Source of the DNA: Emmonsiellopsis sp. PD_33
Taxonomy: Eukaryota > Ascomycota > Eurotiomycetes > Onygenales > Ajellomycetaceae
Direction of reading: 5' to 3'
Assembly (NCBI GenBank): GCA_032988165.1
Contig: JANTQF010000330.1
Location: forward strand, 1 to 39,486
Length of the DNA: 39,486 nucleotides
Made by a program: the position numbers and the translations under genes. Below the pieces are notes generated by a model. The model was not told the DNA's origin and made no database searches. It saw nothing but the letters and a program-made list of their open reading frames with translations. Below, piece by piece: positions 1 through 11,715 of the stretch (positions within the stretch are counted from its first letter, which is position 1; every line of letters begins with the position of its first letter).

Positions 1-62
1 TTTTATTCAAGTTCTCTTACAGGGTGATTACAGTATTGTGCAAGGTCACCCCTCTTTGCACA

Positions 63-323
63 GACCACCCAGGTCACGTGGTGCAGGTCGCCAAGCTTTT
101 TAGTGAGGTCGAATCTTCTGTATACACTTGCGGAACAGGAAAAGCCGACGCCGGAGCAGAAAGGCGCGCGCACCGTGAGTCACCCAACAACTTCTCAACC
201 TCACCCCTCCATCCCCCTCGCCATATCACCGCCCTCCACCACCTCCCAATTGTCACCGCCTGCATTACCCATTCCGTCCCCGCACGAAGACAAATACAGA
301 CGGAGCCCACAAACGCAGCATAA
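63..323 (+). CDS. Possible last exons of an unidentified upstream gene (partial)
   Basis: A weak gene model. A reading frame from about 64 to 174 (ending in residues EKPTPEQKGART) stops at a good splice donor, GTGAGT at 175. Joining phase 0 to an acceptor at 297-299 gives a short last exon, 300-323, ending in TAA. The upstream boundary is uncertain: several AG acceptors lie at 22-84, and an alternative frame with acceptor at 22 would end at the TAG at 101-103. No family is recognised. The stop would lie only 375 bp before the next gene, which is normal for a compact fungal genome. The same donor bases also form a GCN4/CpcA-type site (see the next entry), so the stretch may instead be promoter. 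Confidence 0.25.
   Translation, partial: DHPGHVVQVAKLFSEVESSVYTCGTGKADAGAERRAHRESPNNFSTSPLHPPRHITALHHLPIVTACITHSVPARRQIQTEPTNAA
175..183. promoter_or_regulatory. Candidate CpcA/Gcn4 recognition element upstream of tryptophan synthase
   Basis: The palindromic nonamer GTGAGTCAC contains TGAGTCA, the consensus bound by the cross-pathway-control activator (Gcn4, CPC1, CpcA). It lies about 515 bp upstream of the tryptophan synthase ATG. Fungal tryptophan genes are known targets of this regulator, so position and target agree. The same bases could instead be a 5' splice site of an upstream gene. Confidence 0.45.
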
Positions 324-697
324 CGGGCGCTGCAATTGCTCTAGACGTCCCATTTACTTGAAGGACACAACTTTCACCCCGCACCACCTCTCCGTCCCAC
401 CCTTCGAAAACAGCCTGTGCACCAACGCCCTCTTTTTTCTTAAACCACGTCAAGTTTTCGCTGGTAATTGGCAGAGGAACTTGTTTTGTCTAGCAGGGCA
501 AATTTTTCACGTCGCATTGGTCGAGCTTGGACGAAACCCCGCCGAACCGAGCCTCTTGCGCAAAATCCCTACCCCCCACCCACCCACCCACACACCTCTC
601 CCTTTCGCCCCTATATACCAATACATACATACGGTACACACACCTTGACGTTCCTCGGAAAAAGGAAAGAGGGAAAAAGCCGTTACGAACCATAACC

Positions 698-3440
698 ATG
701 GAAAAGATAAGGCAGACGTTTGCGAAATGCAAGCAGGAGAAGCGCGCCGCGTTGGTTGCATATGTTACTGCTGGTTACCCTACGGTGGAGGAGGCTGTTG
801 ATATTACGCTGGGCATGGAGGCTGGTGGAGCTGGTGAGTTTGGAATCTCTTTTCTATTTTCCTTTTAAGCGTTTATGTTGTTGTTCTCGTTGTTGTTGTT
901 CTCGTTGTTGTTGTTGTTGCTGTTGTTACTGTTTCTCGACCCTTTATGCGGTGGGAAATGACACAGCAGGGCGGTTTTGGTGGTGGTGGTTGGTGGAAGT
1001 GAGGTAGGTAGGAGGCTGCGCTGTTGGTGGTGGTGTGGTGTAATGGATGAACAGAGGATGTATTATGGATGTGAACTACACCGCCTGATTCCATGAACTC
1101 GTTACTCAACTTTAACCCTTTTGGTTTACACTTGGGTGTTTTCTCTTTTTTTTTTACATCTGTGGTTTTTTGCAATTACCCTTCACGAATGGCCAGGGTA
1201 GAAATAAAACAGGAAAGAAAAGGAAGAAAAAGATTGCTAACTTTTTGTGTCGCCTACGCTGCGAAATGAAAAGATTTGATCGAACTTGGCATTCCCTTCA
1301 CAGATCCTATCGCCGACGGTCCTACCATCCAAAGAGCCAACACGCAAGCGTTGAAGAATGGTGTCACTGTTACGTCGGTGCTGGAGATGGTGCGCGTTGC
1401 GCGGAGTCGAGGACTAAGGGTTCCAATCCTGCTCATGGGATACTATAACCCGCTGCTGCGGTATGGAGAAGAGAGAATGCTAAAGGACGCGAGAGAGGCG
1501 GGTGTCAATGGATTCATCATGGTTGACTTGCCTCCCGAGGAAGCGGTGCGGTTTCGGGATCTGTGTCGGAAAGAAGGGTGAGTTGTCTCATTTTGCTTGA
1601 TCGCCTTCAAAAAAAAAAGATATTTTTTTGAAAGATAAACCCCCCAGATCTTATCTAGATGGGCGTTTTCGTGATTCGTTACGTTTTTATTAATCCGGGG
1701 TGCAGGTTATCATATGTCCCACTCATCGCACCCGCCACCTCCGACTCTCGAATGAAACTCCTCTGCGGGATCGCTGATTCTTTCATCTACGTCGTCTCGC
1801 GCATGGGTGTTACAGGTGCCACCGGACAACTGAGCAAAGGACTGCCCGATTTGCTTGGTCGGGTTCATGCCTACTCGGGGAACACTCCTGCTGCGCTTGG
1901 TTTCGGTGTCAGCACCAGAGAGCATTTCTTGAAGGTGCAGGACATTGCCGAAGGTGTGGTCATTGGCAGCCAGATGATCACCGTCCTGGGCGAGGCACCT
2001 GCTGGACAGCGAGCCCAGAAGATCGAAGAATACTGCTCCAGCATCACTGGGAGGAAAGTGGAACGTAGCACAGAATCTGAGCCTCTGACTAGAGAAGTGG
2101 GTCTGACTGAAGCACTTGCGCACGCTCAAGAGCCAACAAACGTACACACTGACAAGGTGATTGCCAATGGCGAGACCGATTCGAAAACCGGCCTGGGCGA
2201 CCAGCTCGAGGCCCTTAATGTGACCGGGGATCAGGCTGCGATCCCTGCTCGGTTCGGCGAGTTTGGCGGCCAATACGTACCGGAGTCACTTATGGACTGT
2301 CTGGCCGAGCTCGAGGCTGGCTTTAACGAGGCGAAGAATGACCCCAAGTTCTGGGAAGAATTCCGCTCGTACTATCCTTACATGAGCAGACCAAGCAGTC
2401 TGCATCTCGCAGAGCGCCTGACAGAACACGCCGGTGGAGCCAACATCTACCTCAAGCGCGAGGATCTGAATCACACCGGAAGCCACAAGATCAACAACGC
2501 CCTCGGTCAAATCCTACTTGCCCGCCGCCTAGGCAAGACGCGAATTATCGCCGAGACTGGCGCAGGCCAACATGGCGTCGCAACCGCCACTGTCTGCGCG
2601 AAATTCGGCATGAAATGCGTCATCTACATGGGCGCCGAAGACGTGCGCCGTCAGGCCTTGAATGTCTTCCGCATTAGACTCCTCGGCGGCACCGTCGTGG
2701 CCGTCGAAGCCGGCTCCCGCACCCTCCGCGACGCTGTCAACGAGGCCCTACGCGCCTGGGTCGTTGACCTCGACACAACACACTACATCATCGGCTCAGC
2801 CATCGGTCCCCACCCCTTCCCCACAATCGTCCGCACTTTCCAGTCCGTCATCGGTGATGAGACCAAAGAGCAAATGCAAGCCCTGACGGGCCGTTTGCCG
2901 GATGCCGTCGTCGCCTGTGTTGGCGGCGGCAGCAACGCCGTCGGCATGTTCTACCCCTTCTCCAACGATCCCAGCGTCAAACTGCTCGGCGTAGAAGCTG
3001 GTGGCGAAGGTACAGACACAGCCCGCCACTCCGCTACCCTCTCTCATGGCTCCAAGGGCGTCCTTCACGGCGTGCGCACATATATCCTACAAGACGAGCA
3101 TGGGCAGATCTCCGACACCCACTCCATCTCCGCCGGCCTCGATTACCCAGGCGTCGGCCCCGAGTTGAGTTCGTGGAAGGATCAGCAGCGCGCCAAGTTC
3201 ATTGCTGCGACGGATGCGCAGGCGCTTGAGGGCTTCAAGCTCATCACGCAGCTGGAGGGTATTATCCCGGCGCTCGAGTCGTCGCATGCAGTGTATGGGG
3301 CGATCGAGCTCGCGAAGACGATGAAGAAGGGCGAGAATATTGTGCTCAATTTGAGTGGACGGGGTGATAAAGATGTGCAGAGCGTGGCGGACTCGTTGCC
3401 TGAGTTGGGACCGAAGATTGGTTGGGATTTGAGGTTCTGA
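698..3440 (+). CDS. trpB: Bifunctional tryptophan synthase (alpha-beta fusion)
   Basis: Catalyses the last two steps of tryptophan synthesis: the N-terminal alpha domain cleaves indole-3-glycerol phosphate, and the PLP-dependent beta domain joins indole to serine. I place three exons at 698-833, 1274-1577 and 1706-3440, giving 724 residues, normal for fungal TRP5/trp-3/trpB proteins. Visible alpha residues are Glu49 and Asp60 in the stretch LIELGIPFTDPIADGP, numbered as in bacterial TrpA. In the beta part the PLP lysine is about Lys408 in HTGSHKINNA, and the phosphate-binding GGGSNA motif follows. The start has a good context (ACCATGG). Intron 1 is long (440 bp), ends in AAG, and carries a TTG-rich microsatellite. 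Intron 2 is 128 bp. The domain order alpha then beta is the fungal fusion order. Confidence is high; the intron 1 acceptor is the least certain point. Confidence 0.97.
876..928 (+). repeat. Imperfect (TTG)n microsatellite inside intron 1 of tryptophan synthase
   Basis: Runs of GTT/TTG units interrupted by CTC and CTG lie wholly inside the long first intron. This low-complexity tract partly explains the unusual intron length. Confidence 0.8.
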
Positions 3441-3690
3441 GAGTTTACACCTTTAATTTTGAGCGCCGGGCTTTTTGTTTTGCTTCGTCCGCGCGCTCTG
3501 TTTTGAATAGGTATGTATATGCGCGTATGATATCTATCTGCTTTCCATATTGGTTGTGTTGGGATAATGATATATTCCCCATATAGTGGAGTGATTTCGG
3601 CAGTAGGAAGGGGGGGAAAGGGGAAAAAAGCGTTACTGCTTGCGAGTTGATAACTTAGCAAGCTATACAATAGACTAAATAACTAACTAC

Positions 3691-3719
3691 CTTCTTCTTC
3701 TTCTTCTTCTTCTTCTTCT
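3691..3719 (+). repeat. (CTT)n microsatellite
   Basis: About ten uninterrupted CTT units lie 250 bp downstream of the tryptophan synthase stop codon, in non-coding DNA. Confidence 0.9.
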
Positions 3720-3824
3720 CATGTTTTATCTATACCTTCTCAATGCATGTCTTAGTCCATCTAAACTACCATTCCCCACCAATTTTCCCTCTTCATAAAA
3801 GTGAACTTCCTCCTCTCCATACAC

Positions 3825-4313
3825 CTACCTATCTATATATATCCCACGAGAACTGTCCCATAGCCGTGCTAGGAAGCCTATAGAACCAATGATGCCATCC
3901 ATGTCCATCCTAGCCCATTTCCCTCTCTGGCTTTTAAAAAAAGTCTCTGTACCCTGTGAGAAGAGGGGGGGAAGCTCTACCTTGGCATAATCGTTCTCCG
4001 TGTCTATCATTCCGCAGTAGCTGTACATAGGCAAAGGGAATGATGGCTCAATTGTCTTTGGCACAGGAAGGAGGTCTTGTGCGTCTGTTTTTATCTCTGT
4101 AGATTCACTTGGATGTCCCAGGGGGGTAGGTAGTCCATGGTAAAATGAATGGTCTGTTCCAACATTTGTATCTTGTACTTGGTTAATTAACTTATATTGG
4201 GAATCATGGTTTGATTCTCCGGGATGTGGTGTCTTTGTAGACTTTCTCCTTCTCGATATATCTATCGCGATCCAAAGAACAAAAAAATAGAAATGAAAAA
4301 ATCTCAGAGGCAT
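3825..4313 (-). CDS. Doubtful small ORF, possible membrane-anchored hypothetical protein
   Basis: An uninterrupted ATG-started frame of 162 residues. The N-terminus has a short hydrophobic stretch (residues 4-17, rich in Phe) followed by a basic patch (SRRRKS), as in a signal anchor. The rest is polar with no recognisable domain. It sits convergent to tryptophan synthase in a 1.9-kb gap. Composition is AT-rich compared with confirmed genes here and no introns are evident, so it may be a chance ORF. No function is proposed. Confidence 0.25.
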   Translation of the reverse strand: MPLRFFHFYFFVLWIAIDISRRRKSTKTPHPGESNHDSQYKLINQVQDTNVGTDHSFYHGLPTPLGHPSESTEIKTDAQDLLPVPKTIEPSFPLPMYSYCGMIDTENDYAKVELPPLFSQGTETFFKSQRGKWARMDMDGIIGSIGFLARLWDSSRGIYIDR

Positions 4314-5338
4314 AACTTGGGTAGATAGGAAATTAGGAACCTGGCTATCAATGAGGGATGCCAGACGTGAGTTTTTTTTTTTTCCAATATCGTCTTAAAT
4401 AAAACAGGGAATTCTGGCAATGTTTGCTTTCGAAGAAAGTAATGGAAGAAGAATCTAGAGAAACTGGTTGAATTCTCTGGATGGAGAGAATCCGGATAAG
4501 GAAATGGACTGGCAGATAACCTAGATCATAAAGGAAAATGATCGAGGAGAAGAGAAAAGAAATTTTGAAGGCTTAACTAAGTTCTTTCTATTATGCCAGT
4601 TAAAGAAAGAAAATAAAAGGAAGAGAGGGGGGGTTGATATCATACTGGGTAGTAGAGTATGTAAGAAGACATTTGTCCTAAGGTCTGGTAACTTGCAAGG
4701 CAAGAAACACAATAACCCGCTGATGATGCTAGGATGCTTCTTCAGCAGCTTAAAATTATATATTTCTCTTGTGTTTTTTTTCGGTTTCGGAGGGTATTCT
4801 TCGAATCGGTTTCTGGATGGTGGGGTAGGGAAATCGCAGGTTGCGTATTATCAGAATCATACATAGTAGTGGCTAACTATAGCCTATCAACAAAATACCC
4901 GGTTACCCAGGCTCCTTGATACGACCCCTCGCCAGTAATAGGGTTGAATTAGCCATAGAGGGGTGGAGGAGAGGAGAAGTGCTATCTTCTTCTACTTTTC
5001 TTCAGGGATCGAAAGTATCACGTGGGGGCGGGGTGGACTCCTTGTTTTTTGTTTTATTTAAAGTTTGATATTCACAATCCTCTTACCTGGCCAGAGGGAG
5101 TCAGTGAATATTCAGACTGCTAATCATTTTGGTTGCTCCATGCAACACAGTCAACAACACTTCTAAACCTGGACATCCAACCTTTGTCTGTTCATAATCT
5201 GACATCTCGGCATCTCCCCACAATCTCGTCGTTAAGCATCCATTACACAACAGAAAGCCTATTTGCCACAAGCTCAAGCCCCTGAAACCTAAACCATACC
5301 TCCAAAGCCTGTCTTTGCAAGACAAGGACTCCAGCAGT

Positions 5339-6479
5339 ATGGTTGGCATTGCAATCCTGGGAGCTGGCATCTTCGCCAAGACAGGTAAGACAGTTCCAGT
5401 CTTCATCCAGCTTATTATCAAATGCATATATTTTCCTACTACAGGTTACATAGTACTAGTAGCTAACATAAAATCTCCCTGCAGCCCATGTCCCCCCTCT
5501 GGTGGAGAGTGACGCGAATATCGTCGCCGTCTACTCCCGCTCTGAAAAATCCGCCAACTCCGTGGTCGAGGCAGTGAACCGCGCAACTGACGGTTTCACC
5601 ACCATCGACGTCTACTCTGACGAAAAACCCGGCTTTGGGCTCGATGAGCTCCTCCAGCGCAAAGACGTCGAAGGTGTTATCGTCTTGCTTCCAATCCTCG
5701 TTGGACCCAATGTCATCCGCAAATGTCTCGAAGCCGGCAAGCATGTCCTGGCTGAAAAGCCCGTTGCCAAGGACGTGGCTACTGGCAAAGCCTTGATTGC
5801 TGAATACGAACATCGCTACGCCAACAACCTGGTTCTATCTATCGCAGAGCAGTTCCGTTACGACGAAGGCTTCATCATCGCCCGCGATATTGTTGCCAGC
5901 GGCCAGATTGGTCGGTTGAATCACGTCCACGCTCGTGCTTGGAGCAACATCTTGCCAGGTGGGAAGTACTACGAGACTGCCTGGCGTAAGACTCCCGAGT
6001 ATCAGGGCGGGTTTGTTCTTGACGGTGGCGTCCATACCATTGCTCTCGTGCGTATGGTTGCCGGACAGGAGATTGTCGAAACCAAGAGCTTCGCTGTCCA
6101 GTTCCACGAGCATCTCCCTCCAGTCGATACCGTTAATGCTGCCTTGAAGTTCTCCGGTGGCGCAACTGGGTCCCTCAGCATGTCCTTCGCGTCAACCAAG
6201 TCTTTGGCTGAGTATATTTTTGTCGGAACCAATGGAGCGCTGACTATCAAGTGCGTTGGGCCTGATACTACGGTCACTGTCGAGGATATTGATCGCAAGG
6301 TTGTCTCTGAGGAAGTTGTGAAGGCCAATGGGATTTCTCAGGAGATCAATGCGTTCTTGGATGCTGTTGTTTCTGGCAAGGGAGACAAGGCTGGTAGCCC
6401 CCGTGAGGCTCTGGCTGACGTCGCGGTCGTTGAGAGCATCTGTTCTGGTGGAGGAATTGTCGCGTCTCATCTCGACTAA
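5339..6479 (+). CDS. Gfo/Idh/MocA-family NAD(P)-dependent oxidoreductase
   Basis: Two exons, 5339-5384 and 5485-6479, separated by a 100-bp intron (GTAAGA donor, CTGCAG acceptor), give 346 residues, a usual size for the family. The N-terminus is a Rossmann nucleotide-binding fold with the glycine-rich stretch GILGAG-like (AILGAGIFA). The family signature EKP is in AEKPVAKD, and the second-domain signature DGGVH provides the catalytic His of the sugar/polyol dehydrogenases. The C-terminal half is the alpha/beta dimerisation domain. Overall it resembles the yeast YMR315W-type cytosolic proteins. The substrate cannot be read from the sequence; members act on sugars, inositols, or dihydrodiols. 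The first exon encodes only 15 residues, so a model without it would lose the nucleotide-binding motif. Confidence 0.92.
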
Positions 6480-7438
6480 GAAGTAGGGATGTTCGTGATG
6501 GTGTTCAAGAAAATTGGAAAGCTTTCCTATCATTCTCGACCATAGGGGCGTCTCATTCTGGATATTCTTGTTTGGGTATCTGGGCCTCTCGTTGATGAGG
6601 ATATGTGCAATGTGTTATGAAGCGGTGGCGGTGTTGCGGGTCCATGATAATGAGCCAATGCTGATGACTGTATAATTATTGAGATACGGACAACGGGGCG
6701 GACAAGTAGGTGCATGGGGTCAGCTTTGGTGTTTTCACTCCTTTAATGACAATGTTGACGGGTACTAGGAAGGCCGATTGAGGGGGTTGCAGACGACAGA
6801 CGACGAATGTATAAACAAAAGAAAAGAACAAAAAAATATGAAAAAATCTACCGGAGGGTAGCTTCTAGGATAGTATAGTAGTTAGGCAATAAAGACTAGA
6901 AGGCATGCCAAAATCTTCCCCATTCCCTATTACAGTTGGGTGAATCCTAAACTGCCCAACCCCTATCTGGGGAACTTGAACTTGTGAGCATTAAACAGTA
7001 GTGTTAACAAAGCTATCTATGTTCAATGATCCATGATATACCATGTCCATTTCCCAGCCATACAAAGCGAATCCATATCTTCAATAGATTCACTGGTGTG
7101 AAGCTCATCGTTGATGACTTAAACTTTCCAGGTCCCCCTTTAGGGCACGAGAGGTCATGTGCAGGATTAGTCAACACCGACTGGCCCGACCATTTCCCCG
7201 ATGCCCCACACCGGATCACGTGCCAGAGCTCTCCCGCGCAGCTGTTCCCAGGCGACGTTGATAGCACCAGACGTCGAACTATCCCCAACCTCATAGACAA
7301 CATTCCGCCAACCCTCCACACCACGACTTTACCCCCACCTCCTCCATCCCCTGTGTGTCCGCCTACCAGGTAGCCGGCCGGATTCCGCATCGAACCAAAT
7401 TTCCGATACACTGGTAGAGAGCTGCCAGGTCCGCAACC
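6480..7438. other. Intergenic region: oxidoreductase 3' end and V-ATPase B promoter
   Basis: No convincing ORF is present. A CACGTG E-box at 7217-7222 and pyrimidine-rich tracts at 7320-7370 lie in the likely promoter and leader of the V-ATPase subunit B gene. Confidence 0.6.
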
Positions 7439-9370
7439 ATGGCCCCCGGCGTGATGGACCCCCGGATGATGTCCGTCCAACCTCGCATCCGATACAATAC
7501 CATAGGAGGGATCAACGGTCCTTTGGTCTTCCTCGACAATGTTAAATTCCCCCGGTACAATGAGATCGTGTCCTTGACGCTACCTGATGGAACGGAGCGG
7601 TCGGGCCAGGTGTTGGAAGCTAGAGGTACGCGCGGGCGATTGGTTGATATAGCTATTTGGAGCTTGTGGAGTGCTAACTTTGAGGGGTACAGGCAACAGG
7701 GCTATCGTTCAGGTTTGTGGCAATTGAGTGAAGGGGTTACGGAAAGTAGATGTGGGTCGTTATTGACTTGTTATATAGGTGTTTGAAGGCACAACTTCAA
7801 TTGATGCGAAGAGGGTATGTTATTCCGCTGAACGACTGTCGCCAGGCACCACCGCTGATCGCAAAATAGACCAAAGTCGAATTTTCTGGGCACAGTCTCA
7901 AACTCGGCGTATCCGAAGACATGCTTGGTCGGGTATTCAATGGATCCGGGCATGCAATTGACAAGGGCCCCAAGGTTCTTGCGGAGGATTATCTGGATAT
8001 CAACGGCAGTCCAATCAACCCATATTCTCGAGTGGGTTGTCTATCTCCTGATATGATATGGATTGTCCAACTAAAAGTGGCTATCTAGGTATACCCCGAA
8101 GAAATGATCTCAACCGGTATCTCGGCCATCGATACCATGAACTCTATTGCTCGAGGACAGAAAATCCCCATTTTCTCCGCAGCCGGTCTCCCACATAATG
8201 AAATCGCTGCGCAGATCTGTCGTCAGGCTGGCCTGGTGAACAAGCCCACCAAAGACGTCCACGACGGACACGAGGAGAACTTCTCCATTGTCTTCGCCGC
8301 TATGGGTGTTAACATGGAGACAAGTCGTTTCTTCACACGCGACTTCGAGGAAAACGGCAGTATGGAGCGTGTTACGCTCTTCCTCAACCTTGCTAACGAT
8401 CCTACGTGGGTACTTTCTCGATCTTATCTGATAATCAAACGACTGACGTCTTCTACTTCAGAATTGAGCGTATTATCACCCCTCGTCTTGCTCTAACCAC
8501 CGCAGAGTACTATGCCTACCAACTTGAGAAGCACGTCTTGGTTATTTTGACCGATTTGTCCGCCTACTGTGATGCTCTTCGTGAGGTGTCTGCAGCCCGA
8601 GAAGAAGTGCCAGGTAGACGTGGATATCCCGGTTACATGTATACTGATTTGTCGACTATTTACGAACGCGCTGGACGTGTGGAGGGCCGAAACGGCTCCA
8701 TTACGCAGATTCCTATTTTGACTATGCCTAACGACGGTATATTCCCTCAAGCTGCTGAATCATGTTTTCTGTAGTTCCGATACGCTAACAAAAGCTTCAG
8801 ATATCACGCACCCCATCCCCGATTTGACTGGTTACATCACCGAAGGCCAAATTTTCGTCGACCGTGGGCTTTACAATAAGGGCATTTACCCTCCAATCAA
8901 TGTCTTGCCCTCGCTTTCTCGACTTATGAAATCGGCCATTGGCAAGGGCCGCACCCGTGGTGATCACGGCGACGTTTCGAATCAGCTTTATGCTAAATAT
9001 GCCATTGGTCGTGATGCCGGTTTGTTTCCCCATCGCAAAGATGTTAAAACTACATGCAGAATACTTACACCATTTTCCAGCTGCCATGAAAGCCGTTGTT
9101 GGTGAAGAAGCCTTGTCTGCCGAAGACAAGCTTTCCCTTGAATTCCTAGAGAAGTTCGAACGTACCTTTATTGCGCAATCTCCCTACGAATCCCGCACTA
9201 TTTTCGAGTCACTCGATCTGGCATGGAACCTGCTTCGTATCTATCCCAAGGACTTGCTCAATCGTATCCCCAAGAAGGTCATCGAAGAATATTACCAGCG
9301 TGCGCCAAAGTCACGAACTGTTACTAAGGATACCAGAGATACGTCGGAGGCAACGCTGATCGATATGTAG
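7439..9370 (+). CDS. vma-2: V-type proton ATPase subunit B (V1 sector)
   Basis: Non-catalytic nucleotide-binding subunit of the V1 head, which alternates with subunit A and couples ATP hydrolysis to proton pumping into the vacuole. Eight exons by frame continuity: 7439-7625, 7693-7712, 7779-7814, 7870-8031, 8089-8405, 8462-8736, 8801-9019 and 9081-9370, giving 501 residues against about 510 for fungal homologues. The P-loop position reads FSAAGLPHNEIA, the degenerate form expected in subunit B rather than a Walker A GKT. Other family stretches are YPEEMISTGISAID, GARRGYPGYMY-type (VPGRRGYPGYMYTDL) and GDVSNQLYAKYAIG. Exon 2 (20 nt) and exon 3 (36 nt) are microexons that simple gene finders may miss. 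The start is in ACCATGG context. Identity is near certain; the symbol follows Neurospora usage. Confidence 0.96.
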
Positions 9371-10617
9371 GCACCTGCGGGATAAGTCTATGTATCCCGG
9401 CAGGTAAGGTGGCTGTTTTGAATTGTTTTTTTTAGTAGGCAAGTGATATCAATTTATGTTGTCAGGTTGGGGATAACAAAGTAGTTCGCTATATTGTACT
9501 CGATTTCATTTTATATGATCCTCCTACCTACGTTGCATCCCAAACCACACAACATGTAACCGTTTATCTGACCTTTAGTATATTGTCCATAGTTATATAG
9601 CCAGGCGGCGACGGGCAAGATCTAGCTTGGGTTCTTTTTCTTTGTTCTTTTGCTTCTGTCCCTATTTTCTGTTTTCTTTTTCATTATGTTTTCGATTCCT
9701 CCATAGCAATAGCATTTTTTTGCGCCCTTTTTCTTGCTTTTTTGGCTAAGTATATATAGATTTTTACGTGCAACTATATGTTTATGTTTCTATTCTACCC
9801 ACAGGCTTTCCTTTAATCTTTTTTTCGTTTCCTAGGCTGATATTTTATTTGACAAGCCGATCCCACAGCCACGATTTCTCACTTTATAGTGATGTAGGGA
9901 GAATGAGAGGCTAAAATCATCATTGTTAAATCGACCATCCAGACGAGGGTATATGAGGGAGGTTGGTTGATAGCTACTAGCGGTAGGGTACTATGAACGA
10001 GACGGATTACGAATAGTGTACCAGAAAATATTTGCAATCATTCTAAAAGTAGTTGAACTGTGCTGGCTAACTTTGGACAAGACCAGGTATATTTATCCCC
10101 CCTACATATGTCATTCTACAAAGCATCGTCGCGCCCCCGACCAAACCACCTTTTCTGACGACAGACTAGCCACTCCTCCTCCATCCCCTCATAACAATCA
10201 TAAGGATGTCCGTTCTCTAGAGCCCTGACCGCAAAAAGTGGAAGTCTTCCTACCCCGTCTTCTCCATATCCCTAATGCATCCAAGCTGCAAGTCTAGGAT
10301 TTTCATGTCCTCGACCTTGTCCTCTCCATCACGCCCTCTGAGGCTAATATAAAGCATACTTAGGAAAGATTCGACTTCAATTCACCGGAGAACGTATTTC
10401 GTGGGACGGTTGAGAAAGTAACACTCTGTTGATACTCCATGTGCATTAGACAATAAGATAGCTAGGATCTTCAGATAGCCTTACATACTAGTGAAGAGTG
10501 GCTTGATATAATAAATCATTATGTTAAATAGAAGGGTATATAACGCCTATAAACGCAGCATAACATAAGATGACAATTAGTACAATATATACATCCTCCC
10601 GCCGTACCACCTGGGAT
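9371..10617. other. Intergenic region between convergent genes
   Basis: T-rich 3' sequence of V-ATPase B occupies about 9371-9850, and AT-rich spacer follows up to the stop of the membrane-protein gene. I see no supported gene; the short ORF at 10016-10228 looks random. Confidence 0.5.
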
Positions 10618-11715
10618 TCACCGCTCTTGTCTGCCTGGCAGTTCAGCAGGTGGCGGTCCTTGAGTATCCATCTCGAATCTTGGCGAGGAATTGGCCTCGA
10701 ATACAGGCGGATTATATGTATCAAGCTCGCTCTTCGGCGGAGCGGAGTAGTCAGGTTCAGCCTTTTTTTCTGGGATGGGTTGAATGATCGCGGCGGAAGG
10801 CTGTATCTGAGGTGACTCGGTGTTGATTGCGCTCTGGGGGCTGCTTCTCTGCCGTCGGCGCCAGATGATGAAGAGCAGAAATGCAATAATAATAGCAGCT
10901 ACAGGGATGACAACACCAATTGCTATCTTTGTACTGGTTGCCAACCCTCCGGACCCGTTAGGAACAGGGGATGTAGTCCCCGTAGGGTCCGCGGTGGTTT
11001 GGCCAGTAGTTGCGGTCTGCGTGGCCGTTGATAGTTGTGTAGAAGGAGAAGTTTGCAGGATCTGAATGCGATATGCAGCTCCACCAGATGAGCCCGATAC
11101 AGTCTCAACCGTCATGGTTGTCGGAGTCGGGTGGCAGCCCGACTCATACCCCGTACCGGTTATTACTTGACTGTACGATAACGTGGTGGTGCACTGGTAA
11201 TAATGTTGTTCATCACACTTGAAGCCACTTCAAGCCAGTCAGCCAACAGCCAAAGCCTGGAAAAGAATCTGCTTGACAACTTACCTTGGACAGCATCCAA
11301 TTGCTGACTCTCCAGCACTCAACTGCTCCCAGATTACACTGGTCGCCGAACGCCGACCCAGAGAGTCTGTTGCAGTCGGCGGCGAATCACCTTCCCGCCT
11401 TGTAATGGTGCATTCTGCTTTGAAGCCGTCGGGACACACTGGTGCAGGAGAGAAGAACGCCATGGTTGTAAATATCTGCGTGGGATCGGCTAGGAATGAC
11501 CCAAAGGGCGATGGATAGCAAGATGTTGACACATCGAGGACGTCAGTCCCGGGCGCCAGATGTCCGCATGTTGAGCCATAGTGTGCCATGTAGACTGTGG
11601 ATGGACGACTACTTAAATCGCTGAAGACATTATCATTGACGTATGGGGTTGAGCAATCTGGTGGTGGTGCAAATGCAGTGGGCAGAGGGCCAAAGATTGT
11701 ACGTGTTGACGACAT
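10618..11715 (-). CDS. Single-pass membrane protein with Cys-rich extracellular domain
   Basis: Two exons on the minus strand, 11715-11285 and 11227-10618, with a 57-bp intron (GTAAGT donor), give 346 residues. Splicing at 11227 restores a GCCPSGFKCD motif. The order is: a Cys-containing N-terminal domain of about 190 residues, a Ser/Thr/Gly-rich stalk, one strong transmembrane helix (KIAIGVVIPVAAIIIAFLLF), a basic stop-transfer WRRRQR, and a Pro-rich cytoplasmic tail. No cleavable signal peptide is evident after the first ATG. A frame extension further upstream lacks an ATG. This layout is a common fungal membrane-protein family of unknown role, sometimes compared with cell-wall sensors. I assign no function. 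Confidence 0.75.

Larger units (their letters stand above)
3441..5338. other. Intergenic region between tryptophan synthase and the oxidoreductase
   Basis: It holds the 3' region of tryptophan synthase, a CTT microsatellite, one doubtful minus-strand ORF, and the promoter/leader of the next gene. A CACGTG E-box lies at 5019-5024, about 315 bp before that gene's ATG. Nothing else is recognised. Confidence 0.6.

Noticed and set aside
10016..10228. 70-residue ORF in the gap after V-ATPase B
   Set aside because: Short, AT-rich region, random-looking translation.
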